Below are positions 32,551 to 44,446 of a stretch of DNA of 64,000 bases, in pieces. The notes beneath the pieces were generated by a model. The model searched no databases and was not told where the DNA came from. It saw only the letters and a program-made list of their open reading frames with translations. Position 1 is the stretch's first letter. The number at the start of each line of letters is the position of its first letter. The position numbers and the translations under genes are program-made. Source of the DNA: Peribolospora baueri (Eukaryota; Basidiomycota; Peribolosporomycetes; Peribolosporales; Peribolosporaceae); assembly GCA_029717555.1 (NCBI GenBank), contig JAMDHS010000054.1, positions 1 to 64,000 on the forward strand, given 5' to 3'.

Positions 32551-34294
32551 TCAGCCTTCATCCGCACCAGCTGTGCCGCTGCCGCGCCCCTCTTCCCCTC
32601 CCTCCTTCCAACCCGCCTGCCATTGCGACCCCTGCTGCTGGCGCTGAACAGATTGGTACGCCCCCGTATAGTAGCCTGCCCAATACCATCCCATGATCAT
32701 ATTCTGGAAAAGCTCGGCCATCGACGGGGCGTGCGTTTGGTGCCCGGGAGCGGGGACTGGGGGTGGAAATGTGACACACGCAAAGAGAACGAGGTGGCGC
32801 ATACACGGCAGAGTCAGCGGCAGAGCGTCAGACAGAAGAAGAACGACGCCCGCGAGAACCAATGACGAGCTCCGCTGTGACATTTCGGGACACTGCACTC
32901 ACAGAAACCAGACCCATAAGCGTGGCCGCCCCATGCACCCCATCCATTCCATCCTTCTTGCCCTTCGGTCCCCCCTTCTCCTTCCCCGTATTCCTCTCCC
33001 TCGCCCCCTTCACCTTCATCCTCCTCGTCCTCGACAATTTTACCGTCTACCTCCATCATCCCCATCCCTAGGTCACTACCGGCGCCTGCGCGACCCTCTT
33101 TCTCAGGGCCGGAACGAGAAGAGGTGGGGCGGGCGCTGCCGGCAGCGTTCGTCACCTGAGCCGAAGAAGCCTTCTTAGAGGGCTCCGTGGTGGCCATTTT
33201 TCGCTTCTTTTTTGGTCTCGGAGGGACAGCGTACCATCTGCGTATTTGGCCCGGATGGAGGAGTAGGAGGGATAAAGTGAGGACGCAACAGGGGCAAAGA
33301 AGGTCAAAGGCCAGAGAAAGTGTCGGGATAAGATGAGAGAACCAAGATCAGCGGGTTACCTCCGACATCCTGAGAGAAAAAAGAGAAAAGAACGGAAAGA
33401 GCAGGGAGGTAGAGGCATAAGAGATAGTCCGGTACGATAAGACTCACAGTGCAGACCGATGTTTCGCTGAAGGAGGTGGTCCCGAGCCAGCGTCGGGGTG
33501 CCATCCTTGCTGGCCTTTGTGGTACATCTGTGGGGTCAGGCGGTCGGCCGGGGGGCGGGACGTGACGTGGGTGATAGAGGTGCGGTCCAAAGAGGTGCAA
33601 CGACAGAAAGGACATGATAAAGACAGACGGGTCAGCGCGCTTCTCCCCCAATATCCTCTCCATCCCCCTCAACTCGGTTCACCAGCGCGACCTCGTCAGA
33701 GAGAGGAATCAACAAAATCGAAACAAAACCCACGTTGTACTCTTCGACAGCGGCGTCCCAAGCGTCAATGAGAGCCGAATCGTCCCAGATCTCCGCGTGC
33801 GTCAGCTCCCTATCCTCCTCCTCCTCCTCCCCCTCTTCTTCTCGTTCGATTTTTTGAGGTGCGTCTGGCCGGGTCGCGTCTTCCTCCACGGTTGCGCGTT
33901 CACCGCCAGCGGCCGAGGACGAGCAGGCCTTGTTAGAGATCCCACTGCCAGCGGCGGCGGCGGCTTCTTGATCTCGTCCGTTCCCGCCCTTCTCATCCAC
34001 TCGCTCCTTCCCCTTCCCTTTCGCGTCTCCCTCGCCCTGCACATCCTCACTGGCGACCTGGCCCGCGACCAGACCTTCAACCGTACCTCCCTTGCCGTTT
34101 CCGCTCCCATCCCCATTGTCATTTCCACTCCCGCCCGTAGTCCCTTTTTGACCACCTTTCCTCTTCCCACCCTGTCGCTGGGGCTGCTGCCGCTGTTCGC
34201 GATGCTGCCGTCCTTCCCCCACCGGCGCGGGAATGAAAGTGGGGTCCGGCGGAGGAGCGATGTCGTCGTAATTTAGAAGCGCACGGCGAGCCAT
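32551..34294 (-). CDS. SMN1: Survival motor neuron (SMN) protein orthologue
   Basis: Core of the SMN complex that loads Sm proteins onto spliceosomal snRNAs. Exons 34294-33734, 33527-33448, 33237-32903 and 32756-32551 sum to 1182 nt (393 aa). The Gemin2-binding helix reads ELTHAEIWDDSALIDAWDAA at the end of exon 1. Exon 2 gives MYHKGQQGWHP, and the exon 2-3 junction gives SALWYAVPPRPKKKRK, a strong basic nuclear signal. A Gly/Glu-rich acidic stretch follows, then the C-terminal YG box MAELFQNMIMGWYWAGYYTG that drives oligomerisation. I see no clear Tudor domain, as in the fission yeast protein. A long disordered Gly/Lys-rich insert precedes the Gemin2 helix. Confidence 0.85.
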
Positions 34295-35487
34295 TCTGTC
34301 GCACCCGTTCGTCCTCCTTGGATGGTGGGGGGGTGGGTGGAATGGAAAAACCTGGCTTGCTTGGTTTAAAACTTGTAAGCCGATCCAATGCTGCGGCTTC
34401 ACGACGGAGGTGGTGTGTGCGTTATTCAATAAAATTTGCTCTACACCGATGCGGGCTGGTGACAAAGTAGTTATTGAGGCTACCGATCGTGCGCCGTCCC
34501 CGTCTCGGGTTCATTCGAGAGAACGGAACGCCAAGGAACGGGCGGAATGAGGGCAGAAAGTTGTATGCGAGAGAGAGGGTTGCTAGAATACACGAGCGAT
34601 TTTTTTTGTTTCCCTTGGCCACGGGCGAACGACCAGCGCCGTTAACAATAAGAGTCGGAGCAAGTCGTCGTCACGTCGTGTCGGGTCCAAGTCGAACTAA
34701 GGTTCGGTTCGGCGCGGCGACACCGTGACGGACAAGCGACAAGCACCTTAAGGATCGGCTTCAGTCACTCGCTGAGCGCGCGCCCGCACCAACCCAGCGG
34801 CCAGCGGCCGAGAGGACGAGGCTTCGACCCAAGTCGCAATCGCCCATAGGAAAAGGGGTAAGAGAGAAGACTGGAAAGATGAGAGGGAGAAGACGATGAC
34901 AGTGCGGAAAAAAACGCGCGGAAAAACACTCAGACCGGAACAAGACAGCTGTACACAGCTCAGTCTATGAAAGATGGAGAAGGATTGGAGCGAAGATGGG
35001 CCCGAGGGAAGGGACATCCTGAAAGCCCAGTGGCATCGCGGCGGCAGATTTCGCTTGTCCATCGACCCGGTCACGGTAGAGATTTCGCCACAGCTGGATA
35101 AGCCTGCGTGGGCGTCGCTTCTCCGTCCATCTGACTCTTGTTCTCGGCGGCGGCATCAGAAGTTTTGAGTGCCGTGACGGTAGGGTGTTGACCGAGCGGG
35201 CTCTTCGCGTAAGAAGGAGAGTCCGGCCTCGAGGGAGGACGAGAAGATGGCCTAGAGGGCGGTTGGGACGATGTGGTGGCGGCGTGGCCATTTATGGAGG
35301 GGACGGGGACAGAGAAAGAGCCGGAGAGCGAGGTGGATGATTGGGCTCGGTAAGGTTGCGGACAGTCGTACGGGCTGCCCGGGCGAGAGGATCAGGAATC
35401 AAAGAAATGAGCGAGTACAGAGTCGACGTCGGCTAAATTCCCACTGAATGAAATTTGGGGCGGGACAAGCGAAGACAAGAATCGGGC
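34295..35487. other. Intergenic region SMN1 promoter / PRPP synthetase 3' flank
   Basis: About 1.2 kb. It should hold the SMN1 promoter on its left and the PRPP synthetase 3' UTR on its right. I see no conserved ORF, tRNA or repeat. Confidence 0.55.
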
Positions 35488-37291
35488 TCACATCTCCTTA
35501 AACAGCACGCTAACGCTCTCCCCGAAATGACTCCTCCGAATCGTTTCCGCCAAAACGTGGGAGATGTCAATCTGGTCGATTTTGGGGCATTTCTCGATGT
35601 TTACTTTCTGTGGGATCGTGTTAGTCACGACGAGCGTTTCGAGCTTGCTGTTGTTGATGCGGTCCAATGCCGGTCCGCTGAGAATACCATGGGTGACCAT
35701 GCCCACTACGCGCTCTGCTCCGCTCTCCGCGAGACGCTGGGCGGCGAGGTCGAGGGTGCCGCACGTGTCGGCCATGTCATCAATCAGGATAGCCACTTTG
35801 CCGCGCACGTCGCCCACGAGCACCATCCGGGACACTTCGTTGGCCTTCTTGCGTTCCTTGTGGAAGAGAGCAAATTCCAGGTTTAGCCGATCTGCCACGG
35901 ACGTCGCCCTGCGAAACGAAGTGGAGAGCGATGGGGGTAATGTGAGAAGGAAATCATCTCGCAAAAAAAGGGGAAGCGGTGAAGGAGCGTCCGCTCACCT
36001 TTTAGCACCGCCAGCGTCGGGTGACACGATGACAGCCTTTTTGATGTCGATCATTTCGCGAATGTACTGGAGCATCGCTGGTTCGGCGTAGAGCTGTGAT
36101 TGGGAAGAGGGCTGCGTGAGTGAGGCTCCGCGCGGGAAGGGCTAAATGGAAGACTGGAGCCGACTCACGCTGTAAGAGAGAAGACAAACGCGTAATGATG
36201 GCGCAAAAAGATGAGGCCGAGCATGAGCTGGAGAACATATCTCAGATCACGGAACGGGCAAAGCCAGCGCTCACTTGTCCACGGGCACGTCGAAAAAGCC
36301 TTGAATCTGACTGGCGTGCAAGTCCATGGTCTGCGCGAGAGGTTGAACAGTCGGAAAGAACCAGTTAAACGCAAGCTCGAAGGAAACATGAAAGGGTAAG
36401 CTGGTGAACGACAATGTACTCACGATGACATGATCGCATCCGGCCTTCTGCAGTAAGTTGGCCACGAGCTTGGCCGTAATGGGTGCCCTGCTCTTGTCCT
36501 TCTTATCCTGCCTCGCGTAAGGAAAGTGGGGGATGACGGCGGTAATTCGTCGGGCGGATGCGACCTTGCAAGCGTGGATCATGATCAGCAGCTCCATGAG
36601 CGCCGTGTTAACCGATCCGCAGCCCGTGTTGATGATGTATACGTCGTCCTCGCGCACGGACTCTGCGATCCGCACTTCCGTCTCTCCTGCTTCATTGCGG
36701 GAGACGTCTGCTAGGGCGAGGGGAAGACCGAGGCTACGAGTCCGGAGAGGGGGGTGGGGTTCAGAGACGAGACAGGTCGCAATGGTGGTCAGATGAATGC
36801 CTCAAACTGCTTGAGCTTCATAGTCTGCTCCTTCTCTCCCGCTCGTGTACGATCACTCTGCTGAAGAAGGTAACCCTCTTCGTCCCTTCGTCCCCTTTGC
36901 CTTCTGTCCTCGCCGCGACAGTCTGTCCATCTCCAAGCGAACTCGTCCCACACGGTGACTCAAAACCAAAAAAAAACCAAAAACCTTGCCAACTCACCGC
37001 TTCGCAATGAGGTGCGCCAGTTCCGGGTGGCTCGTGCCTGAGTGGGAGAGCGGGAAGGGGATGTGCGGAGAAGGGGGTTAGTCCGCAGGTCAGGTCAGGT
37101 CAGGTCAGGTCGGGTTGGAAAGACAGGGTGTGCTATCTCCCCTGTCCACGCCTCCAAGAGCGTTCCCCTCTCGAGCCAATTTCATTCGTCCCACTTATCT
37201 ACTCGCTGCGCACACGCAACACGAGGCGAAGGCGAGGCGAAGAACGCATGCACGCACCGGAAAATAGCTTGACGCCTTTCATAGAATTCAT
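35488..37291 (-). CDS. Ribose-phosphate pyrophosphokinase (PRPP synthetase)
   Basis: Makes PRPP from ribose 5-phosphate and ATP for purine, pyrimidine, His, Trp and NAD synthesis; cytosolic. It resembles yeast Prs2/3/4 more than Prs1/5. Proposed exons are 37291-37258, 37037-36998, 36733-36424, 36330-36275, 36169 (one nucleotide), 36093-35999 and 35908-35488. They total 957 nt (318 aa), the normal family length. Landmarks are [20 protein letters not shown], the flexible loop [55 protein letters not shown] and the PRPP loop [13 protein letters not shown]. Without the one-nucleotide exon the frame breaks between PVD and LYAEP. Intron 1 carries a (CAGGT)5 run. Confidence 0.93.
36169..36169 (-). 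other. Proposed single-nucleotide exon of the PRPP synthetase gene
   Basis: On the minus strand the sequence reads TTACAG-C-GTGAGT. Upstream exon 36330-36275 ends GAC AA before GTGAGC, and downstream exon 36093 begins CTC TAC after TCACAG. Including the lone C makes AAC, so PVDNLYAEP is restored as in the family. The two introns are 105 and 75 nt. Any longer exon from this acceptor either has the wrong length modulo three or meets a TAG. Confidence 0.75.
37086..37111. repeat. (CAGGT)5 microsatellite in PRPP synthetase intron 1
   Basis: Five CAGGT units in tandem lie just inside the 3' part of the 220-nt first intron. Confidence 0.85.
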
Positions 37292-38074
37292 GCTCGGCAA
37301 GCAAGCCTGGAATTCTGCTGTCGCTTATCGAGGCGAGGGAAAGAAAGGAAAGGGAGTGGAAATGCGACTTGGGACGGCGGAGGGCAGACGAGATGGGATG
37401 TGATAGGAGGGTGCGTGTGGAGAGGGCCGAGGCGGGGCGGGTTGGAGAAGCTGGAAACGAGCCGCAGAGGGCGGAGTGGGCGGGATGAAGGAGTGGAGGA
37501 GTGGGAACGTTTGTCTTATCTTTCCTTGTCCAAGACGAGCCGACGCAGCAAAGTCAAGTCAAGGGAAGGAGGAGCGAAGGAGGGGCTGAAGGAAGAGCGG
37601 TCACCCCGACGACGACGATTCGAACCAGATTCGATTTCCTCTTTTTTTTTGGCCTGAACATTTTGGCCGTTGCGTGCGAGTGGCGGATCCAACCGGATCG
37701 AGCCGACGCGGCGGTTCGACAGCGCTGCGGCTCAGGCGCAAGAAGGAACGCGGCGGGGGCGTGGGAATGTCGGCTACCTGGGGCGGCGCCGGCGCGGACA
37801 CAGATAGAAAGAAGATGGGGAAAAGAACGACGAGCGACGACGCACACGACCGTGTATGTCATCCTGTCATATCAGGGATGGATGCCTCAAACGTCACGCC
37901 GATACGCTCTCCCCTCCCTCCTCTCGAGCAGATCACAAGTGGACTGCTCCAGGGCTTGTAGTCATCGATCACATACAGGCAGCAAGACGGAAGGAAGACT
38001 AGAAGCAAAGAGCGAAGGAGAGAGAGCGAGATAGGCAGGTACCAGCGGCCTCGCGCCGTCGACCCTCTCTTCCT
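37292..38074. promoter_or_regulatory. PRPP synthetase promoter and SDH3 3' flank
   Basis: About 780 bp. The left part is the upstream region of the PRPP synthetase gene and is purine-rich on the plus strand, so pyrimidine-rich in the gene's sense. No additional conserved ORF is seen. Confidence 0.5.
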
Positions 38075-39389
38075 TCACAGAGCGCAAAGCCCGACAGTGG
38101 AGACCGCCGTCGCGGCCAAGACGGCGTAGCCGGAGGCATAGGCGCCCTTCAGATTCAGGACTGGGTAGCGAGGGTTAGGGTTAGAGGAAAAGAAGGTGCG
38201 AGCGAGAAAGACAGGCATACGTTGACGTCAGTACATGGTCAGCGTCGAATGAATAATGGCTTGACGAGCATGCCTTGGCAAAGACTCGTCTGGCGGCAAG
38301 GCAGAGATCACCAACTCACAGGATCCAGTATCCCAAAGCAAGTGCCTAATGCCGTTCAAGCTGTGGAAGCTGAACGCAGCCGCGATGGGGACCTTGAGGG
38401 CGAGCTTGAGCGCGTAGGGCATGTGCGCGATGGTGTCGACGATGTGGGCACTGTCAAAAGGAACGCCGAGCATGGGAAGGAAGAGGTAGGACATCCCACC
38501 GGCGTAGAGGCCTGCAAGGCGGGGGTGAGGGAAGGAAACGAATAAGAATTGAGTTCGCTTGACCAACTCAGCGTCTTTGCCCAATCGTTCCAACCGCTGA
38601 AGGTATTATCAACTCTCATTCTCTCTGAACCCGACGCTCTCCATCTCCGTCTGCAGTACCACCGCTAGTACCGTTCACGATCGCAGTCGCCGGTACAACT
38701 TCTCGCCATCCCCAATTTCATCGATCCTTTACGCCCGAACACACACTCACCAGCGCTCATACCGACACCGGTCACCCTGTGGGCGATGGACGCGACCCAA
38801 GTCAGCTGGGGTTGGTAGATGGTGAAGTGAGGCGAGGTGGGTCGGACGGAGCGCTGGGCGTTAAGGAGACGGAGGTTCTCGTCTTCTGAGAACGGGGTGG
38901 TCGAGACGGGGCTTCAAGAGGATAGCATAGGGAAGGGGAGGAGGATAAATTGGGAGGGAAAGGGGATATGAGCGAAGTGCGATCGAGAATGAAACGGGTC
39001 AGGCTAGCACCCTTGTAGCTCGCCCTTCTTTGCCAGCAACTCACCGAGCAAGAGCAGGAGCGACCCTCGCAAGTGCCCGAGAGCGGTCTATATGGTTCGC
39101 GGCGTAGAGAAAGAGAACAAGGCGGAAGATGAGTGAGTGAAGATGAGCGTGGACTGGTCGACGTCTTGGCCTTGACGATGCGACGTCATCGTTCCTTCGG
39201 TGGATTCCATCCACGCAAAACTCCCAGCTTCATCAAAGCACGCGCAAGCCTGAGGACTACGCTGCTCCTCCACTGTTCCCATCCCGTTGCATGGACGAGA
39301 CACCGGAGAGCAGGCACAGGGGAAGACGACTCACGAGCTCCCACAGCGTTCGCGAGCACGCGCATCTGAAGCTGGCGAGTGGATTGCAT
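38075..39389 (-). CDS. SDH3: Succinate dehydrogenase cytochrome b560 subunit
   Basis: Membrane anchor subunit of respiratory complex II; binds heme b and ubiquinone in the inner mitochondrial membrane. Exons 39389-39335, 39087-39045, 38911-38751, 38511-38320 and 38160-38075 sum to 537 nt (178 aa). The Arg-rich N-terminus (MQSTRQLQMRVLANAVGAHR) is a typical presequence. The family signature is RSVRPTSPHFTIYQPQLTWV followed by SIAHRVTGVGMSAG. Helix 2 contains SFHSLNGIRHLLWD, where the His residues include the likely heme ligand. Three hydrophobic helices are visible. The C-terminus is VSTVGLCAL. All exon phases agree. Confidence 0.93.
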
Positions 39390-40198
39390 CTTTTTCGAGT
39401 CTGTCTTCCTGCTTTCTGTTCCTCTTCTTCTCGCTTCCTCTGCCGAGGAGTCAGGTGCGACTGCGAATGAACGGGAGGGACGAGGCAGGAAAAGAAGGGG
39501 AAGGGAAGGATAGGCGAGGTGGGGGTGGGCGGTGGGGTGGAAGAATGTGTGATGGACTCGAGCTGGTTGGTCCGACGAAGCGGGGTGCGGTGCTCCTCCT
39601 GCCGGTCCCTCCGTTCCCTCGGCTCTCTCCGGGTGGGTGAGCGCTTTCGGTTGGCTGGCTGGTCATGTCCGCTTACGTCCGCGCTACGTCGGAATGGATG
39701 AGCCGCTCGTCGTCGACTGGCGATCGGCTCGAGCACAAGGAATCGCTTCCACTCCAACTCGAACCGGTCCCTCTTCTTGCCTCGTCATTGAGCGAGCGGT
39801 AACCGGCGTCTGCTCGAGCGCACTCGCCTCCTGGTGGAGCATTGAGAGACCATTGAGACGCGAGACTGCGAGACTGCTACTCCTCCAACGCCGAGCCAGT
39901 TTCCCCACGCGCTGATCGGCCAGGACGGAGCGGAACGAAGTCGGCGTCGACATCGACCTTACTATCGCCGTCGAGAGCCAAGCGCCATCCGCAAGCCCAA
40001 CCATTGACGCGGCCCTGTTTACTACATAGCTCATACTCTACGATAAGGCCTATCCGGTGTGCGCGTCGTATAAGCACACCGCCTTTGCGCTCGCATCCAT
40101 CCTATCTTCTCGGCTCATAACCGTATACGCACGTACACCCTCCGTCGTCTCCTCTTCGTCCAAGGATTACCCAGGCACGCAGACGCTGGCAGTTCGAG
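39390..40198. promoter_or_regulatory. Divergent promoter region SDH3 / adenosine deaminase
   Basis: About 810 bp between divergent start codons. It should contain both promoters. Open frames here are shadows rich in Arg and Ser; no specific element is defended. Confidence 0.5.
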
Positions 40199-43100
40199 AT
40201 GCCGTCCGACAGGCCCCCATCCATGTTCACCAATCCTCCCGGCGGCTCCTTGCCGAAGGATGCCGCCACCCGAGTCCCTACGGCGGACACGCCAGACATG
40301 GCGTCCTACCTCTCCTCCCGCTCCGCGCTCATCGGCTCAGACAACGCTCAGCGTTTCGACAGCGCCAAGCTGGCCAACCTCACTCCGCTCGAGAGGCAGG
40401 CGGAGAGTATCGTGAGGGCGATTAGAAAGAGGGAAGAGGAGGAGGTTTGGAACGCCGACGAATCCACTTTTCCCGGTATGAAGTTCCTCCTCGGCAAACG
40501 CATTGCTGAGCGGACGGCATTGTACGATATCGTAAAGAAGGTGTGTGTGGCCTCGTTATGGGCTCGTGTTTGTTCTGCTGGATGAGGAGACCGCTTGAAT
40601 TCGTGGTCATCGCTCATGCTCGCTCCCGTGCCTTCACTCCACATAAACCTCGGAATGGGTGCTGCCTCCTAACATTTTACATTTCTCTCGCTTTTCGAAC
40701 GCATGTCTACTGTGTCTCTCCTTGTAGATGCCCAAAGGGGCCCTGCTTCACTGCCACATGGACGCGACGTACGTGGACTGGCTGACTCGAGCGCGACGCT
40801 CATTTTCTTGTGGCATTCACCCGTGTGCTATATTTCCTTGACGTCGTCCTCGTTCTCATTCGTGTCCCTGCCTTCTCCATCTCCCTACGCGATGTAGCGC
40901 CGAAGTATCCTATCTGATCTCGGAAGCGATGAGCACCCCGAACATCGGGTTCTCCTCTCCTCTTCCTCTCACATCCGCAGCCAACATCGCCTCCGTCGTA
41001 CCGTCCTTCAAAGCCTTGCCTCCTCAAGATCCCCTCTTCTCCGCTGCACTATCCAACGAAGGTCTTCCTCCAGAGTGCCGCGTCTATTCTTCCGACTACG
41101 TTCCCAACACCTGGCTCCCCGTTTCGTATGCTCGGGAGAACTTCCCCAACGGCGGTCCTCACGCCTTTGATGCGTGGATCCACTCTCTCATGACTTTCAC
41201 GGCGGACGAAGCCTACACGACCTTCCGCAACCACAAGGATGCGTGGCGCAAGTTCCATAGCACTTTCGGCATTGCCAGAGGCCTCTTGGGCTATGAGCTC
41301 ATTCTCAAAAAGTATATCAGGCGCGTGTTCGAGGATTGCGTGAGCGACGGCATCGGGTGGGTGGAGACGAGGATAAACTTTCTCGACTGGGTAAGTGAGC
41401 AAGCCTTGCAGCTCTGTTCGGCCCGGCTTCGTTCAGTAGTAGGAAGTAGAGACATGCAGGCGAAATGTCTTACCTGGTCAAAATCACCACACCGTAACTT
41501 CGTCCCGTCCCCCACCCCGCAAAGACGATGATTCGGAGGGATGGCACGGACACTTTCTCTCACAGGGATTGGATGCAGACCTACCAGGAAGCCCTCTCCG
41601 AGTTCAAGGCCGACTTGGCCGCCAAGGGACAAGGTGACCGCTTCTGGGGCGCGAAGGTGAGCGATCCAAAATCGGGTCTTGACGCCATCCTGGTTGAGCG
41701 TGGCACAGGGGACGGCGGCACGGTTACTCGCCTCTTTGTGTCGCGTCATCGTTTGGTGATCGTTTCGCCGCTCTCCCTCGTTCGTCGGCATTCCTGCATT
41801 CCTTTCACTCCAAGGTCATCTACACGACGATCCGGATAATCACCAACGAAGAGCTGCGAGAGTACATGGAAGACTGTATCAACCTTAAGGAGGAGTTCCC
41901 TGACCTCATCGGAGGTTCGTGATCTTTGTTCGATCGCGAGAAGGAGCTCGTTCACTGTGGAAGCTCGAGCTGAAGCAGCTGATGTCTGACTTGACCGATT
42001 TGGCTCGAACAGGATTTGATCTCGTAGGCTACGAAGATCCCGGCATCACCCTAAAGGTGTGATCCGCTTTCCTTTCTCTCGCAGCCTCTAGGAGACTTTC
42101 ATCGCTCACTTGACCATTCCTTGCTTTAGGACTACCTTCCCTCCCTCCTCTGGTTCCAAGCTCGCCAGAAGGAGCGGGGCGTGCATGTGCCCTTCATCTT
42201 CCACGCTGGGGAGACGCTCGGCGATGGGACTCCCGCGGATCACAACGTGAGTGAGAGATTCATATCCACGACCGCTTCCGAGCTCATCCCTTTCATTCTA
42301 CACACTCCGGCGCTGCGGCCTGTTCGCACCCGATGCACCGCGGACTCCAGTTATTCGACGCCCTATTGCTCGGCACAAAGCGCATCGGACACGGGTAAGT
42401 CTTGACGAAGCAGTATGGCTTATTGATCGATTCATTTACCTCGCATTCGCCTTTCCGGTGCCTTCTCACAGCTATTCCCTCGCCAGACATCCTGTCTTGA
42501 TGCAAGAGGTCAAGGATCGTGGCGTGCTGATCGAAGTGTGCCCCATTTCGAACGAGCTCCTGGTGAGAACACGAAGGAGATGACGCGGACTCAACTCTTC
42601 CCGATCACTCATCGCCCACATGCCCACTCGCTCGCATGGTCCCTCTTCTGCGTCTCCCCTTTGCCAGCACTATGCCCCCTCGATAAGCTCTCACCCGCTC
42701 CTCATCCTCCTGAACCATGGCGTACCCGTCAGTCTCTCATCCGATGATCCCGGCATCTTCGGAAACCCGGGCGTCAGCTATGATTTTTTCCAGGTGAGCC
42801 AGCAGGCTGCCCAAGGCTGCGATCGATGCGTTCGTCCACTAGTTTTGTCTTGATCTTACGAACCGCCGCCTTTTGACGCCCTCACTCCGTCCCCTTTAGC
42901 TCATCGCCACGAGCGAGCAAACCGGCATCATCTCGTGCGGCGTTCTCGCCCGTCAAAGCATTGAGGCGAGTTTGACATCCCCGTTCTCATCACATCTGAT
43001 CGACGCTTCCGTTTCCCGCTCGCCTGGCTCAATGGGAGAGTGGGCAACGTGCTGAAAGCGACCCCGTGTGGCACATTTCCACCCGATTCTTCCAGTTCTC

Positions 43101-43209
43101 CGAGATGAGCGCCAAAGACAAGGCGGATAACTTGGCCATCTGGGACAGGCACTGGACCGAGTTTTGTTCTTGGACCGTGAAGACGTACGGAAAGGAGATT
43201 TGCAACTAG
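40199..43209 (+). CDS. ADA2/ADGF-type adenosine deaminase
   Basis: Metal-dependent deaminase of the CECR1/ADA2 branch, converting adenosine or deoxyadenosine to inosine compounds. An N-terminal helical region ([20 protein letters not shown]) is followed by [14 protein letters not shown], carrying the HxH zinc motif on a small exon near 40729-40770. Then come RVYSSDYVP, the catalytic [27 protein letters not shown] and [10 protein letters not shown]. The C-terminus is KTYGKEICN with a TAG at 43207-43209. At least ten exons. I see no signal peptide at the chosen ATG, unlike secreted animal ADA2, so an intracellular location is likely. Exact substrates cannot be read from sequence. Confidence 0.88.
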
Positions 43210-43372
43210 GTCCAAGATTTTCGCGACTGAGCCCCTTCGCGACTCGTCGTCTTTTTGTTTCGTTCTCGCGGACGCTTTGCGACGTCAGTCTATGTATTCC
43301 GGGCGAGTCATCGCCGTGTGAGGGGCCTACATGTCCACCCAAAGCTACGTAGGTGTGCTCCTTTCGAGCGTA

Positions 43373-44446
43373 CTACGATCGAGGAGTCTTGTCGAGCATG
43401 GAACTGAGGCCCAAAAAGTCGTCGCCTACTTCACCGCCGAAGAGTCCGCCGCCCACACTTGGCGGCGGGCCAGCAGATGCGCTCTCGGCAGGCGGCGGCG
43501 ACGTCCGTTCGCCCATAGCGGCGGCAGTTGCGCCGAGCGCGTACAGCTTCCCGCGAGAGAAGGGGATGGCAGTGGGAGACTGCTTCGGAGCGCCGCCCGC
43601 TTGGATTTGCAGCTGCTGCACGCTCGACGATGCGAGTGCGGCTCCGTCGACGGCCTTGGCCCAAGTGTTGAGCTGTTCCTTCTCCTTGAGGAAGCCTCGC
43701 TCGATCTCCCCGCGCTTCCACACCGCGCCGTAGGCAGTCGCTTCTAGCTGTGCGGCGCGAAGGGAGGTTTCATATTCGGAGCGGAGGGCGTAGAAATGAG
43801 AGAGGGCATAGTGGTAGGCGTGCCCGAGGGAGAGGCTGTGGTGCTCATGAAGCGAGAGGGCAAAGGCGATGACGCTATATACGCAGCAAACAAAAGACAA
43901 AACCATGATAAGGACGGCAGAGGCCACAAGGTGTCAGCCAGAGTTTTGAGAAGGGAGCGCAGAAAGGGCGGTGGCTGGGAAGAAAAGCGCAACTTACTCC
44001 TCTGCGTTCGGCTTCCTCGTCCTTTGCCTGAGCTCGGTCCATCCCTTTCCAACAAGGCCCCTTTTCTCCCACTCCTCGTCTCTGACCGTCGCACCCTCAA
44101 TGAGGTTCTTCTCCCGATACGCTTCCCATGGGTGATCGCGGAAGAACTGCCTACGAAGCTTGTCCTCCGGATACACGATCGGTTGTGGACGTGGCCTGGC
44201 CGAGCGAAGGTTCTTCTCGGAGAAGCCACGTCGACGGGAGAAGAGAGAGGCAGGGTCTTTGGAGAAAGAGGACGAGGAGGAGGAAGGGAGGTCGAAAGCC
44301 GGACGCTCCGCGGTGCTTCGGGGAGGGGGAGGCACAGGAGGGTTGCGGACGACGACCTCATACCAGGCCGGCGGCGATTTGAGATAGCCGCCTCGCAAGA
44401 GGCGCGAGGCGGCTTGAGAGACTTGGAGGGCAATACGGCGAGGCAT
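43373..44446 (-). CDS. RSM25: Mitochondrial small-subunit ribosomal protein mS23 (Rsm25)
   Basis: Protein of the mitochondrial ribosomal small subunit. Exons 44446-43998 and 43874-43373 give 951 nt (316 aa). The start MPRRIALQVSQAASRLLRGG is followed by the family hallmark YLKSPPAWYEVVVRNPP and later VYPEDKLRRQFFRDHPWEAY. Exon 2 encodes an alpha-helical region (ALSLHEHHSLSLGHAYHYAL...) and a Gly/Pro-rich low-complexity tail. It converges with the adenosine deaminase gene (163 bp between stops) and diverges from the macrodomain gene. Confidence 0.88.

Noticed and set aside
35564-36091. Plus-strand frame of 175 residues
   Set aside because: Antisense shadow of the PRPP synthetase exons.
38168-38182. 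Telomere-like GGGTTAGGGTTAG
   Set aside because: Only two units, inside an SDH3 intron; not a telomere or a convincing interstitial array.
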